62,000 bases of DNA, taken from positions 348,989 through 410,988 of the forward strand of contig CAJNDS010002211.1 in the NCBI GenBank assembly GCA_905221605.1, written 5' to 3'. This document shows positions 1-11,257 of this stretch, piece after piece. The notes under the pieces are model-generated. The model did no database searches and was not told the origin of the DNA. It saw only the letters and a program-made list of their open reading frames with translations. Source of the DNA: Symbiodinium natans (lineage: Eukaryota > Sar > Dinophyceae > Suessiales > Symbiodiniaceae). Within the stretch, counting starts at the first letter, position 1. Each line of letters opens with the position of its first letter. Position numbers and translations under genes: made by a program.

Positions 1-59
1 GCATTGACCGAACAGGCAAGTGCGAGGCCTGCCGTTGACTACCCAGTGCACGGTCACCC

Positions 60-235
60 GTATCCCACCCCAGAGAATCCCTGGCCAGAGCATCCCCAGA
101 GAACCCTGGAGCAATTCGTCGAGTGCCCCCAAGACCATCCCCAAAGAATGCCTGGAATGCCCAACCCCGGAGAACCCCAGGACCCAGAGTATCCCCCGCA
201 GAATCCTGGAGTGCCCAGCCCCGCCATTAAACCCA
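60..235 (-). repeat. Minisatellite, ~27 bp unit, minus orientation
   Basis: Degenerate tandem repeats with a recurring core of GTGCCCAACCCCGGAGAACC type. Read on the minus strand this becomes GGTTGGGCACTCCAGGAGTC-like, the same unit found in plus orientation at 7085-7335. Units are heavily diverged. All short open frames here are proline-rich by-products of the repeat. Confidence 0.7.
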
Positions 236-239
236 CCCG

Positions 240-1015
240 TACATAGTTTCGACACTACTGTTGGAAATGCACTTAGCTCACCCGTGCACGGTTTCGACAA
301 TATAGTTTCTTGCTGCGCCTCCTTTCCTGCACGATGTTTGTAACATGTCGCACACGTGGCGTCGACGCGGCGCTTCAAGATGTAGCAACATCGTTTCGAC
401 GCTGTCTTGAAGAAATATTACACAGCAGATTTTTGGCCCTGAGCCAGAGTGGCGCTTAGCCCAAGCGCCCCTAAGGCTAAGCATCAATTTTCGGGCTGAC
501 TACCAGCTTGGCCACCGAATCCCGGTGGGGTTTAGCCCCAATCAATTTGCACGCGCCCCACTTTTTTCTATCCCCAAGCCCCTGTTCTTCAACCTTACGG
601 TTGGTAAGAAAATGGCTAGCTCCCACGGGCTAGCTTTAAAGGTTATTGGGGCAAGCCCTCTCACGAACTGGACGCACTGGCTTGGACATCTGCTCCAGTT
701 GAAGTGCTTCGGCTCCCCCTCAGTCTCCATCTCTGCCCTCCTCTGCTCACACGCTTGCTCGGCCTCCACTTCCCGACAGCAACTCACTTCTGAGCAGGAG
801 GGGCTTCCTGGAATCTGGGCGGGGGGGAGGGGGGCAAGTTCCTACTTGAGCCTCTGGGTCGCTCCGTCGCTTCCTTTTACCTGTGCTCCAGGCCGCTCTG
901 CGCAAGGAAAGCAGGGAGGGCGCGCCTTATCCTTGGAAACCCAAGCCCCCTACAAACAACAAACCAACCCCCCGACACAAAAACAACAGGCACCCACGAC
1001 AACAACTTGCAAAAC
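240..1015. other. Unassigned sequence, no gene seen
   Basis: Mixed-composition DNA without a recognisable protein, RNA gene or tandem repeat. Open frames on both strands are rich in Ser, Arg and Pro, with no family motif and no convincing splice context. Confidence 0.5.
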
Positions 1016-1019
1016 CTTA

Positions 1020-1610
1020 GTTGGGACGGAATTGGTTGGTTCATCGCGCAAACGAGATCGTTTGCTCCCAGTCCAAAGACAAAGCAAACGACCTTGTTTT
1101 GGGATGGAATTGGTTGGTTCGTTGCGAAAACGAGGTCGTTTGCTGCAATTCGGGGGTTTTCGCGGGCCAGGTCCAGAGTCAGAGCAATCGACCTTGTTTT
1201 GTCCCGAACGCATGGCGGAAGGTTTTTCAGCGGAGGTGGCGGTCGTTAAAGAGAGGTGGTCGTTGGCTATGGTCCCGGGGAGGTGCAGGTCGGAAACCAA
1301 AGCAAACGTTTTCGCGATGGAATTGGATGGGTAATGAAAACGAGGTCGTTTGCTCTGTTGTCGGGGGCCTATCTCGTTTTCGGCATGTACTTGAATGGAT
1401 CGAAAACGAGGTCGTTCGGCAACGATCGTAGCGAAAACGAGGTCGCTCTGTTTCCGGGGAGGTGGTCGTTGGCTCTGGTCCCGGGGCGCAGGTCGCAACC
1501 AGAGCAAACGACCTTTCGCATGGAATTGGATGGATCGTAGCGAAAACGAGGTCGTTTGCTTTGTTTCAGGTCGGAAACCAGTGGAAACCAGAGCAAGCGA
1601 CCAAGAAAGC
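1020..1610. repeat. Cluster of inverted hairpin motifs
   Basis: The motif GAAAACGAGGTCGTTTGCT and its reverse complement alternate about ten times. Forward copies lie near 1046, 1124, 1336, 1401, 1432 and 1540; reverse copies near 1083, 1183, 1300 and 1503. Between copies recur ATGGAATTGGATGG-like and GGTCGGAAACCA-like words. Neighbouring opposite copies could pair into 17-20 bp stems. An outlying relative lies at 2055-2095. Because the motif is nearly stop-free, all frames stay open and give repetitive Arg/Phe/Val peptides; these are not genes. Confidence 0.75.
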
Positions 1611-1631
1611 CTTTCAGGAACCCCCCCCTCC

Positions 1632-1940
1632 CAGGCTCAATAAGCCCCGCCAAAACCAAACGACGTACGATTTGGGTCTCTTTTTCCACATTCGCAGCCT
1701 AGTTGCACGTCATTTGCCCCTCGAAGCCCCAAGAAAGCCACAGGAGTCCCCACCCAGGCTCAAATAAGCCGCCCCAAACCCAAACGACGTACGACCGCCC
1801 CCCTTCGCCCTGGACCCCTTCCCCCTCGAAGAGCCCAGAAACCGCATGCACTGGACACCCCTTCCCCCTGGACCCATTCCCCCTAGAAACCGGATGCACT
1901 TGACACCCCTTCGCTGGACACCCCCACCCAGACCCGGAAA
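1632..1940. repeat. Direct repeat pair (123 bp apart) and C-rich minisatellite
   Basis: Near-identical ~39 bp segments at 1632-1670 and 1755-1794 share CAGGCTCAATAAGCC and end in CCAAACGACGTACGA. They are followed by degenerate repeats of CCCCTTCCCCCTGGACCC to about 1935. No coding signal. Confidence 0.6.
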
Positions 1941-2147
1941 ACGGAAAACTGCAGAACCAAAACGCTGTTATGCGTGACCTTGTTGTTGTTTTGCAGTTTC
2001 TGTTGTGGTTTCAACCCCGACACTGGCTTTCACTATGATCCATCCTATTCCATACCGAAATTTCTTGTCGTTTGCTCTGGTTCCCGACCGGAGAGAGAAA
2101 GGACACAAAGAAAGAAGAGAAAACAAGGCGACGACCTTCCCTTCCCA

Positions 2148-2222
2148 AGACTCCAAAAGAAAACTCTAAACCCTTCCCAAGACTCCAAAAGAAACCCTAA
2201 ACCCTTCCCAAGACTCCAAAAC
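2148..2222. repeat. Short tandem repeat, ~30 bp unit, 2.5 copies
   Basis: The unit CTTCCCAAGACTCCAAAAG followed by AAACCCTAAACC is repeated. It embeds a telomere-like CCCTAAA word. Confidence 0.7.
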
Positions 2223-2229
2223 AAAAGGA

Positions 2230-3285
2230 AAACCAAACCGAAATGTGCCGTGGCTAGTTGGTTTCTTGTCGTGGGTGTGTACAACCTAGTTGTGGATAAG
2301 GCCCACTCTCGACACTGACTGCCAAAGAAACGCACTGCGCACTACGCATGCATGTGCTGCCCAGCGCCCAGCGACAACAGATGAAAACAGCCAAGCCACA
2401 TGGGCATGTTGATGTCGTCAATGAAGAGCAGCATTGTCTGCCAGCGGCAGATACGCGTAGAACCGATTGTCCAAGCACTGAACCAGAACCTACCAGTACC
2501 AGAACTTGACTTGGCTCTTTCAGCACAACCGGATGCCGGCTGTCTTTGAGTCGCAGCCTGTGGATAATTCTACACGATCATCTTCATGCTTTTCGTCTCG
2601 TCGATTTTGTACCGTTTGCGAGGGGTAGACAGGCCTTGCCCGCAGGAGCGCCCAGCAAAGTCTTTCGCTTTCGCCTTTCTCAGTGGCTGCGTGGCTGAAA
2701 TTATGCACCGCAATCACACAAGCCACACAACTAACTGCTAGAACGCTTGATGTGCGCTTCAACTCACTCTTCGACGTGTACTGGTTCAGTCTACTTACTT
2801 AGCAACGTCTACAAGCAGGTTCAAAGCTACAGCCGAGTAAAACACTCGTCGTTGTCGAGGCCCAGGCTCCAACGTATTCTCCAAGAAGTCCTTAAGTGGG
2901 GTCGGGTCGAGAGTACAACCCGAGCATCGTTGACTTGTAGAATCGACTGAAGCGTTTGCTTGAGGCTGCTAGAACCGTAGAAACGATCGAAGCCTGCAGC
3001 ACGGTACTCCTCGGGTATAGAATATACAATAAAAACTATGTAATATGCAATATGTACTATGTCGAATATTACTTATAATTTACCATATATTACGCCGGCG
3101 ACGACCCCAAACAGTAAGATTGTAGATCAAGGGAAAGCGGCATGAAACAATAACGCGACGCGTAGAACTCGGCAGGCCGAGTTTACAATCAGAAAAATTG
3201 GGCTCAGTATGGAGGCGTGGGTTTCAAGCTTCTTTTTGGAGCTGCCAGGGGTCGGAACAACCCTTTCCCAATCCAAACGAAGGAT
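2230..3285. other. Unassigned sequence with an AT-rich patch
   Basis: No recognisable gene. An AT-rich patch of ATAT/TATA words lies at about 3010-3095. Short open frames show no family motif. Confidence 0.5.
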
Positions 3286-3287
3286 CG

Positions 3288-4745
3288 ACATGGATGTCCC
3301 AGCGCTGCCCACATGCATTTTGCCAGGCCTGACAAATGCTTTTGGTCTTGCTTTCTACATTTGCAACGCCATGCTCTCTCTTTCTGTACTTTTTCAAGGG
3401 CGAAAACAGCTGAGTGCATTTAGGCACGCGCGAAAAACGCAGTTGCGCATTCGCCTCTTCTGTACGCAGCTTGTCTTTACGACAAAAGATCAGCTCTTAA
3501 TTCAATTGTATTGTGGTCGTGGAAGGAGCAAGCTGCGCGAATGCATTTCGCCCACTTTGAAAAATGCACCTGAGCATGTTCTTCCTGATTCTGGGTCTGT
3601 TTTGGTACTCCTGCAAAATGTCGAACATTGTTCTAAACAAGTTTTTCAATTACTATAGCTACTTTTATGCACAGAAAACACATCAGAAGAATCGAATACG
3701 TCATGAGCCAGCAGAAACCAAAACTAAACATGATAGGAAACCAGTGCCAAATGCATTCTTCGGGCAACGAAAAATGCATTTGGAATGCCCTAGAAATGCA
3801 TGTCGGGTAGATGTTGGTCGTAAAACACCAATCTGTTCTTGTGTTTTGTTTTCGTTTGTTTTTCATGCTGAAACGGAGCAAGGATAACCGAATAGACATG
3901 GATGACCAGACGCTGCCGAATGCATTTTGCCAGGCCTGAAAAACGCATTTGGTCTTGCTTTCCGCATGTGCAACGCCGCGTGCTCTTTCTGCACTTTTTC
4001 AAAGCGAACACAGCTGAATGCATTTGGGCACAGGCGAAAAATGCATTCGGACTTTGGTTTCTTCCGTACGGGGCCTCTGTCTTTGACACAAAAGTCAGCT
4101 ATCAAGTGAGTTTTTTGTTGTGGTTTTGGAAGGAGCAAGCTGCGCGAATGCATTTTGCCTGCTTTGCAAAATACATCTGGGCACGTTGCTTCTAATTTTA
4201 GGCCCCTTTTCGGGAATTTTGCGAAACGGTGATTATGGTTCTAAAGGCGTTCAAATCCTATATATAGATTCTAGATGTTCTTACGCGCAGAAAGACATGA
4301 AATTTAGAAGTCCTGAGCCGGCAGAACCCAAGATTGCAACATGATAGGAAACCAGTGCCAAATGCGTTTTTCGGGCGACGAAAAATGCATGTGGAATGCC
4401 CTCAGATGCATGTCGGGGAAATGTTGGTCGTAAAATACCAATAGACATGGATGTCCAAGCGCTGCCCGAATGCATTTTGCGAGGCCTAAAAAACGCATTT
4501 GGTCTTGCTTGCCACATTTGCAACGCTGTGCTCTCTTTGTGCACTTTTTAGAAGGCGAAAACAGCTGAATGCATTAAAGCACGGGCGAGAAATGCATTTG
4601 GACAGAGGCTTCTTCTGTACGCAGCCTCTGTCTTTGCGACAAAAGATCAGCTTTTAACTCAATTCGATTGTGGGTTGTGGAAGGAGCAAGCTGCGCGAAT
4701 GCATTTTGCCCGCTTTGAAAAATGCATCTGAGCATGTTCTTTCTG
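3288..4745. repeat. Large tandem repeat, ~550-608 bp unit, about 2.7 copies
   Basis: Units begin at GACATGGATG near 3288, 3896 and 4446. Each carries, in order, an AATGCATTTTGCCAGGCCTG block, a CTTGCTTTCC-GCAACGC block, a GGAAGGAGCAAGCTGCGCG block and an ATGATAGGAAACCAGTGCC block. The palindromic word ATGCAT, usually as AAATGCATTT or GAATGCATTT, recurs many times per unit. Open frames are short and are broken differently in each unit, so the repeat is probably non-coding. Confidence 0.8.
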
Positions 4746-4789
4746 ATTCTGGGTCCACCCTGCCTCCGCCCGGCCCCTCTCAACCGCTG

Positions 4790-7075
4790 TCGCTCATGAT
4801 CAGAGACCATCGGAGACCACGGACCCAAGCGCGTGACACCCCCCCAATCCCTGTCGCTCACCACGGACCCGAACCGCGTGACACCCGCCCGGCCCCATTG
4901 CGCTCATGATCGGAGATGTTGGGAGACCACGAACCCACGCGCGTGACACCCTCTCAACCCCTGTCGCTCATGATCGGAGATCACGGGAGACCACGGACCC
5001 GGACCACGTGACACCCGCCCAGCGTGCTCAGAGACCATCGGAGACCACGGACCCAAGCGCGTGACACCCCCCCAGTCCCTGTCGCCTCACCACGGACCCG
5101 AACCGCGTGACACCCGCCCAGCCCATTGCGCTCATGGTCGGATACCACGCAAGACCACGAATCCAAGCGCACGACCGTGAAAGACCGCGGACCCAAACGC
5201 GTGAACGCCCTCCCAATGCCTGTAGCTCACCACGGACCCGAATCGCGCGACACCTGCCGGCCCCATTGCGCTCATGATCGGAGATGTTGGGAGACCACGA
5301 ACCCACGCGCGTGACACCCTCTCAACCCCTGTCGCTCATGATCGGACACCATGACTGACCACGAAACCGGACCGCGTGACACCCGCCCAGCGTGCTCAGA
5401 GACCGGACCCAGGCGCGTGACACCCTCCCAGATGATCCATGGGAAACCATCAAGCGCGTGACACCCTCCAACCCCTGCCACTCACCACGGACCCGAACCG
5501 CGTGACACTCGCCCCGCCCCATTGTGCTCACCATGCGAGACCACGAATCCAAGCGCGTGACACCTTCTCAACCCCTGTCGCTCTGGTTCCAGATCATGGG
5601 ACACCACGGAGCCGGATCGCGCGACACCCCATTGCGCCCATGAGGAGACCATAAAAGACCACGAACCCAGCACGCGACACCCTCCAAGCTTGTTGCTCAT
5701 GATCGGAGTCCATGGGAAATCACGGACCCGAACCGCGCGACACCCGCCCAGCCATTGCGCTCATGATCGGAGACCACGGAAATCCACGGACCAAGCGCAC
5801 GACACCCTCCCGCTCATGATCGGAGACCACGAAGAGCCAGCCGAACCCGGACCGCGTGACACCCGCCGAGATTGTGCTCGCGCTGGGAGATCATGGGAGT
5901 CCATGAACCCAAGCGTGTGACACCCCAGAGACTATGGAGAGCGCGGACCCGCTCATGATCGGGAGGGAGACCAACCCGTGTCGCTTATGATCGGAGACCA
6001 TGCGAGACCGCGGACCCGAACCGCGTGACACCCACCCAGCCCACTGCACTCATGATCGGAGACCAGCCCCGCGTGACACCCTCCCAACCCTGTCGCTCAT
6101 GATCCGAGACCGTGGAGATCACGGACCCAAGCGCGTGACACCCTCCCAACCCCTGTCACTTCACAGACCCTGGAAACCATGGACCGTGTGACACCCACCC
6201 GGCCCTATTGCGCTCATGAGGAGACCATGAAAGACCACGGACCCCATTCTGAAGTCCAATAACCCCAATTGTGCTCACGATCGGAATTCGTGCTCATGAT
6301 CGGAGACCATGGGAGACCACAGGCCCGAAGCGCGTGACACTCACCCGGCCCCCAATGGCCCCAATTGTGCTCATGATCGGAGACCGTGCGAAACCGCAGG
6401 CCCGAAACGCGTGATACCCGCCAGCGACCACAGGCCCGAGCAGGCCCCAATTGTGTTCACGACCGGAGACCGTGGGAGACCGCAGGTCCCAAACGCGTGA
6501 CACCCGCCCACGACCACAGGCCCGAGCGCGTGACACCCACCCAGCTCATGATCGGAGACCATGGGAGACCACAGGCCCGAAGCGCGTGGCACCCGCCCGC
6601 CAATTGGCCCCTATTGTGGTCATGATCGGAGACCATGGGAGACCACAGGCCCCGAAGCGCGTGACACCCACCCGGCCCCAATGGCCCCAATTGTGCTCAT
6701 GATCGGAGACCGTGGGAGACCACAGGCCCCGAAGCGCGTGCCCCAATTGGCCCCAATTGCGCTCATGATCGGAGCCCCAATAGCCCCAATTGTGCTCATG
6801 ATCGGAGACCATGAGAGACCACAGGCCCGAAGCGCGTGACACCCCCGAGCGCGTGACACCCACCTGGCTCATGATCGGAGACCATGGGAGATGCTCATGA
6901 TCGGAGACCGTGGGAGACCGCAGGTCCCAAACGCGTGACACCCGCCCACGACCACAGGCCCGAGCGCGTGCCACCCACCCAGCTCATGATCGGAGACCGT
7001 GGGAGACCACAGGCCCCGAAGCGCGTGACACCAATTGGCCCCAATTGTGCTCATGATCGGAGACCATGGGAGACC
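4790..7075. repeat. Minisatellite array, 64-80 bp unit, two subfamilies
   Basis: The unit contains CTCATGATCGGAGACCATGG, then GAGACCAC, then GCGCGTGACACCC. Spacing is about 64 bp in the left part (for example 4902 to 4966) and about 76-78 bp in the right part (about 6544, 6619, 6697). From about 6240 units gain a CCCCAATTGTG/GGCCCCAATGG insert, marking a second subfamily. Roughly 30 units. Pro/Arg/Ser-rich frames on both strands are by-products. Confidence 0.85.
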
Positions 7076-7084
7076 GCAGGGGAG

Positions 7085-7335
7085 ACGCTGGGGTTGGGCA
7101 CTTGAGGAGACTCTTCCTTGGGCACTCCAGGAAACTCTGGGGTTGGGCACGCCAAGTCTCTCTGAGGTTGGGCGCTCCAGGAGTTTCTGGGTTGGGCACT
7201 CCAGGCAGACTCGGGGTTGGGCACTCCAGGGAGATGCTGGGGTTGGGCACTCCCAATAGTCTTTGGTTGGGCACTTGAGGGAGTTTCTGGGGCAGGTAGT
7301 CTCTGAGGTCGGGCACTCCATGGAGTCTCTAGGAG
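7085..7335 (+). repeat. Minisatellite, ~27 bp unit, plus orientation
   Basis: About nine degenerate copies of GGTTGGGCACTCCAGGAGTC plus TCTGG. It is the inverted counterpart of the array at 60-235 and directly abuts the 4.79-7.08 kb array. Confidence 0.8.
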
Positions 7336-7394
7336 TAGACCGGGCGAGGAGAAGAGTTGAGTTTAAAATAACAACCCCACACCGAAGGTGGGGA

Positions 7395-7455
7395 AATACA
7401 ATACATAATATATACATATATATATATATAGTACATGATATATTATATATAAGAA
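7395..7455. repeat. AT microsatellite
   Basis: TATA/CATATA dinucleotide-rich tract between the minisatellite and a short GC-rich stretch (7480-7575). It marks the transition to the retroelement. Confidence 0.7.
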
Positions 7456-7589
7456 ACAATACCGGGCGGCGTCAGTGAAGACCGATTTTCGGTCATCGCT
7501 CTGATTGGTGCGCTTGCCCATGCCCACACCCCCACCGCTCCCACCGCTCTCCGCCCTCCCCGCACCGCCCCCACCAGGTGAAATTTTAC

Positions 7590-8790
7590 AAGGTCAATCT
7601 TCATAGACTTGTTTGATCACAACAATCAATACCACAAGATGCACAGCTCAGTCACTTGATGCAATCACTCACTCAGCAATCTTGTTTGTGCCACTCGAGT
7701 CTTGAGCCAATGCGTGGAGTCAATGCTCTTGCGAGCATGCCAATTGTGACCATGTATTCTAACACGGTCCCTCAGTAGAGACAATTTTGGCTTCGCTGAT
7801 CAACTAACGAAAATCGGCTTCACATCGAACAATGCACTCAGGGCTCAGCTCAATCCTTTTGCTTTCAGGACCGACTGCTCCAACGCAGGCAATCCTGAGA
7901 AAACGGTCAACAGAGGTTCCCATCGTTGCTCCAATGCCTTGCCGCAACTGCAATCACCAAAGCAATCAACGCCACCAAAACTGATCTTCGAGATGGAATC
8001 AGTCCAGCTGCTCAATGTTCAGGGCAACCTTCAACTTGCTGCCACCATGCGAGGTCACAATCTCGGGGGTGCCAATTTGGCCTGCGCCAGTCCACTTCTG
8101 CACAGCACTGCCAACGCCTGCTGCTCCACTCAAATCCCATTTGAGACCATCGAGCAACGCCTTCAGCGACAACCTGCGTCAATGACCACTGAGGTCATCA
8201 ACTCGGCTGCCTGCAGCTGGAAAAATCGTGTCCAGGATCAAGCAATGACCACAGTACGATTGATTGCGCCAATGAAGAAATCCGCCTTTGCCAGTGAGTG
8301 GGTGCTTCAATGTCATCGGAAAGCGAGCAATCGACGGGCGGAAGCCACAATGGCCCACACATTCTCTTGCAATCCAGCTTCAATCGATGGCACCTGATCG
8401 TACCGCTGACGCAGCTTCACCAATGCTCAATTGCGCAGAATGCGTTGGCCTGCCCGCGCGGGAAGCCATCCCACGCGAGACTTCCTGCGGCGGCAACTCT
8501 TCGCATCAAGGACTCTGGCAGGGCAATGAAAAAAGGCATCGCCATCAATGAACCATCAACGTTCATCTCGCCACCAATGCACCGATGGTTCGAAACAATG
8601 GCCCAGTTCCGGACCTGAATGGCGCGAACGGTCAATGGCAGCATGCCATCTTGCGCCGTGAGCAAAGAGCTCGGGAGGCAACGCAGGAATATTGCCAATC
8701 CGCACGCCTGCTTGTGCTGAAAACGCCACAATACACCACGACAATCCAACCGATGGTCCAATCCCCAATGGGTTCGGCCACTGCTCAGTC
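7590..8790 (-). other. Possible 3' UTR/LTR part of the copia-like element
   Basis: No protein motif. Very dense in CAAT on the plus strand: I count 13 in 8581-8880 against about one expected, with 3 ATTG. This matches the Pol region and differs from the flanking DNA. No second LTR copy was found to confirm LTR status. Confidence 0.4.
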
Positions 8791-8791
8791 T

Positions 8792-9482
8792 TCAAGCAAT
8801 TGGCAAAGGAACCCAATCGCAACGGGCTGACTTGGTCAATCGGATCCAATTGGTTCCAATCTTACGCGCCTGAAGCAATCCGCTCTGTACAAGATTCTGC
8901 ACGTACAAGTAGCGCAATTCAACGTGCTTCGCGCGCTTGCCTGCGCCGAATCTAGTAGCCATACTCTTGCCAGCAGTAGAATCTGTGTACGCTACAATCT
9001 GTGCGCGGCGCGCAAAGTCCACTTCGAGGATCAAGTTCTTGACGAACAATGCCTCATTCACTCCTTGACCAATGGCGCACAGCTCCTGAGGACAATGCCT
9101 GAGTGGCCTGAGTCCTTGACGAGTGAATGACATCACGATCAAGAATCTGCACAGTGCTTCCGCTAGTGCTCTCTCGCGTGCGAGAGCAGCCTGCCCAATC
9201 GCTGTCGACGTAACACACAATGTCAAGATGACAGCGCCAATCGGCCAGCATCTGCCTCGGACATAAACGCAGCACGGTTTGAATCGTGCCTACAATGTGT
9301 CTCAACAGGTGCTTCAACTTAGCCAGGCTTTCCAACGCAGGCGACTTCACGTCACGCGACAATTCTTTCACAGCGTACGAGCAATCCGGCCTTCCGAAAG
9401 GTAGCCAAAAGCAATTTCCCAACTGCTGCGCGGTACTTAGCGTGCTCGGTAGGCTCCAACGGCGTGTCTGCGTCTTGCGCAC
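8792..9482 (-). pseudogene. RNase H domain in two frames
   Basis: First frame (9054-9482): RPDCSYAVKELSRDVKSP, LKHLLRHIVGT and VCYVDSDWAGCSRTRESTSG, the copia RNase H entry with its catalytic Asp. After a frameshift near 9095, the second frame (8792-9226) carries ELCAIGQGVNEALFVKN, YTDSTAGKSMATRFGAGK and AKHVELRYLYVQ. It ends with a shortened KIGTNWIRLTK where copia Pol normally ends in a D-x-LTK-type motif. Intact RNase H degrades the RNA of the RNA-DNA hybrid. Confidence 0.85.
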
Positions 9483-9546
9483 GTTTCAATGTAGTCGCGC
9501 CCGTCGCGCTGACTGTGTTTGCTGAATCCATCTGATAGATTTTGAG

Positions 9547-9786
9547 CTATTCGTCGATGTAGCCTTGCCACGTGAACATATCAATCGAGTCGCCGTTGTG
9601 CTTGAGATGTCCCAGAAACGAATGTTCTGCGCCAGGTTCCAGCAAGCCAGTGATCTTCACGAGCAATTCTTGACTCAAGCTTCCATGAACTTCGATGAAC
9701 TCTCTTGACTGCTCAGAATCTCCAACAATGAGCAGATCATCCACGTAGGCTAACACGTACAACTGTCTAGACGAATGACAATACAA
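9547..9786 (-). pseudogene. Reverse transcriptase, YVDD catalytic motif
   Basis: Same frame as the previous RT fragment after one stop. LYVLAYVDDLLIVGD (residues 9-23) holds the YVDD active-site aspartates, followed by the copia thumb with FLGHLKHNGD. Ends at TAG 9547-9549. The frame then continues as KIYQMDSANT before a frameshift near 9415. Confidence 0.88.
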
Positions 9787-9801
9787 GTCACCATCCGACT
9801 T

Positions 9802-10461
9802 TCAGTGTCTGAAGCCTGATTTAGACATGACTTTGGCAAAATGTTCTTGCCACAATCGAGGACTCTGCTTCAGGCTGCACATAGCTTTGTTCAATTTCCA
9901 GAGACACTTGAAATCTGGATAATTCTCAGCAGCAGGCCAAATGAAAATGTCCTGTTTCATTGGGGCATGAAGAAATGCCGTAGACACATCCGCGAGCTTG
10001 ACACACCAACTGCGCGCCATGCCATGGTCAACATGACTCTGAGAGTGACCAATGAAGGTGTGCTGGCGAAAAGTGTGTCTGAATCCAACGCCTGTGCGTC
10101 CTGGTAGCATACTTGCACCAACAATCTCATTCGCAAATCTGTGTCGCTTCCATCTCTTGACCCATTTGACTCCAATGGCATTCCTAACCTGCTCTTCTGC
10201 GCACTCTTCAATCGGCTTCTCGGTGTACACAGTGAAATCTTTCATGGACTTCATCTCTTTGTTCATACCAATCTTTTGGGCTTCTTCGGGGGTTTCTCTG
10301 GTTAAATCCCATATGATCGGTTCAGAAAGCTTCAACTCCTCTTTGTACTCTTCAGTGTCGTCATTCACTTCTACAGGAATGTTAACGCCATCTTTCGTCG
10401 TGACCTTCGCTACACCTACCTGTCCGCAAATCCAATTCGTGATGGAGGCTACAACAAGCAA
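9802..10461 (-). pseudogene. Copia-like reverse transcriptase, palm and fingers
   Basis: IGVKWVKRWK (residues 96-105) begins the RT fingers. KLADVSTAFLHAP (155-167) carries the first catalytic Asp. LWKLNKAMCSLKQSPRLWQ (188-206) is the copia RT signature. Between them the conserved ASTPSLVTLRVMLTMA block lies in a different frame (within 9957-10211), so two compensating frameshifts at about 10125 and 10010 bracket it. It ends at an in-frame TGA (9802-9804), beyond which the same frame continues. Confidence 0.88.
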
Positions 10462-11224
10462 TCCTCTGTGCTTTACTTAGAGGCGGAACGGACGGTGCGT
10501 CGGGATCAATCATATTAGCTTTTGCGGGTCGGTCATCTTCTTCTTCAATGGATCTTCTGACCGTTGGGGATCTTTCAGCTTCTCCAATCGAAATGTCGGC
10601 GCTTCGACTAGGAAGGTTTTGCAACGCGGGAGGTTGATCCGCAATGGCTTCCGTCGCAGGGTCTGAACCTGTTGCAGAGGCCTTGGTTCCAGGCTCAAGG
10701 GCAGCAATGGGTCTCTCTAAGCCAGGAGGATCTCGAATCTTTCCAGTCACTGTCAATGACCTAGGTAAATCGAAATCTGTCGTAGGTTCTTCTCGAACCT
10801 GAGGCTTCCAGGACAATGCTTGCAGCGACTTCACAGGTTCGGATCGCCACTGCTGTGAGGGCGGCAATCTCCAAACTGCGCGTACTTTCAGCACGCCATC
10901 TTCAGTAGCTACAATGATCTCGTTTTCCTCTGTGTCTCGTCCTAGCCACAGCGCAATCTTCCAAGGGGTGTCTGCTTTTCGGGCTGTTGCAGGTGTGATA
11001 ACTTTCGCATGCACACACTCTGCGAACGCACACAAGCCACCTTCATAGTTTCGATTCCATCTACGAAAATACGAGGTAAATCCATGAGTGCGCACGAGAT
11101 ACCTGTTCAATAGCCACTGCGCGTGTTTGACTGCGCAAGGATACAGTGCACTGTTTGAGTCAGTCGCAATAATACCAGCGCTCTGATCCGCCTGACACAG
11201 CAGTGTTCGCAACTGTCCGTACAA
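10382..11224 (-). pseudogene. Integrase C-terminal region and linker to RT
   Basis: Same frame as the preceding integrase fragment after two in-frame TAGs. It begins YGQLRTLL, then WLLNRYLVRTHG and TPWKIALWLGRDTEENE, the typical C-terminal integrase helix and strand block. A long Pro/Glu/Ser/Ala-rich linker follows, as usual before RT in dinoflagellate copia-like elements. Confidence 0.75.
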
Positions 11225-11257
11225 CGCGCGCTACATCTGTCCTGCAGACCCACTACA

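Noticed and set aside
3288-7335. CRISPR-like array
   Set aside because: Units are long, degenerate and contiguous, without unique spacers of constant size; the window is eukaryotic.
7690-7702. Reverse-complement TTGGCTCAAG match to the spliced-leader 3' end
   Set aside because: Only 10 bases match and the preceding bases do not; it lies in the retroelement tail, and a chance match in this much DNA is plausible.
8000-8400. Plus-strand frame of 152 codons at 7939-8397
   Set aside because: Antisense to the retroelement and lacking any domain; its open length follows from the CAAT-rich composition.
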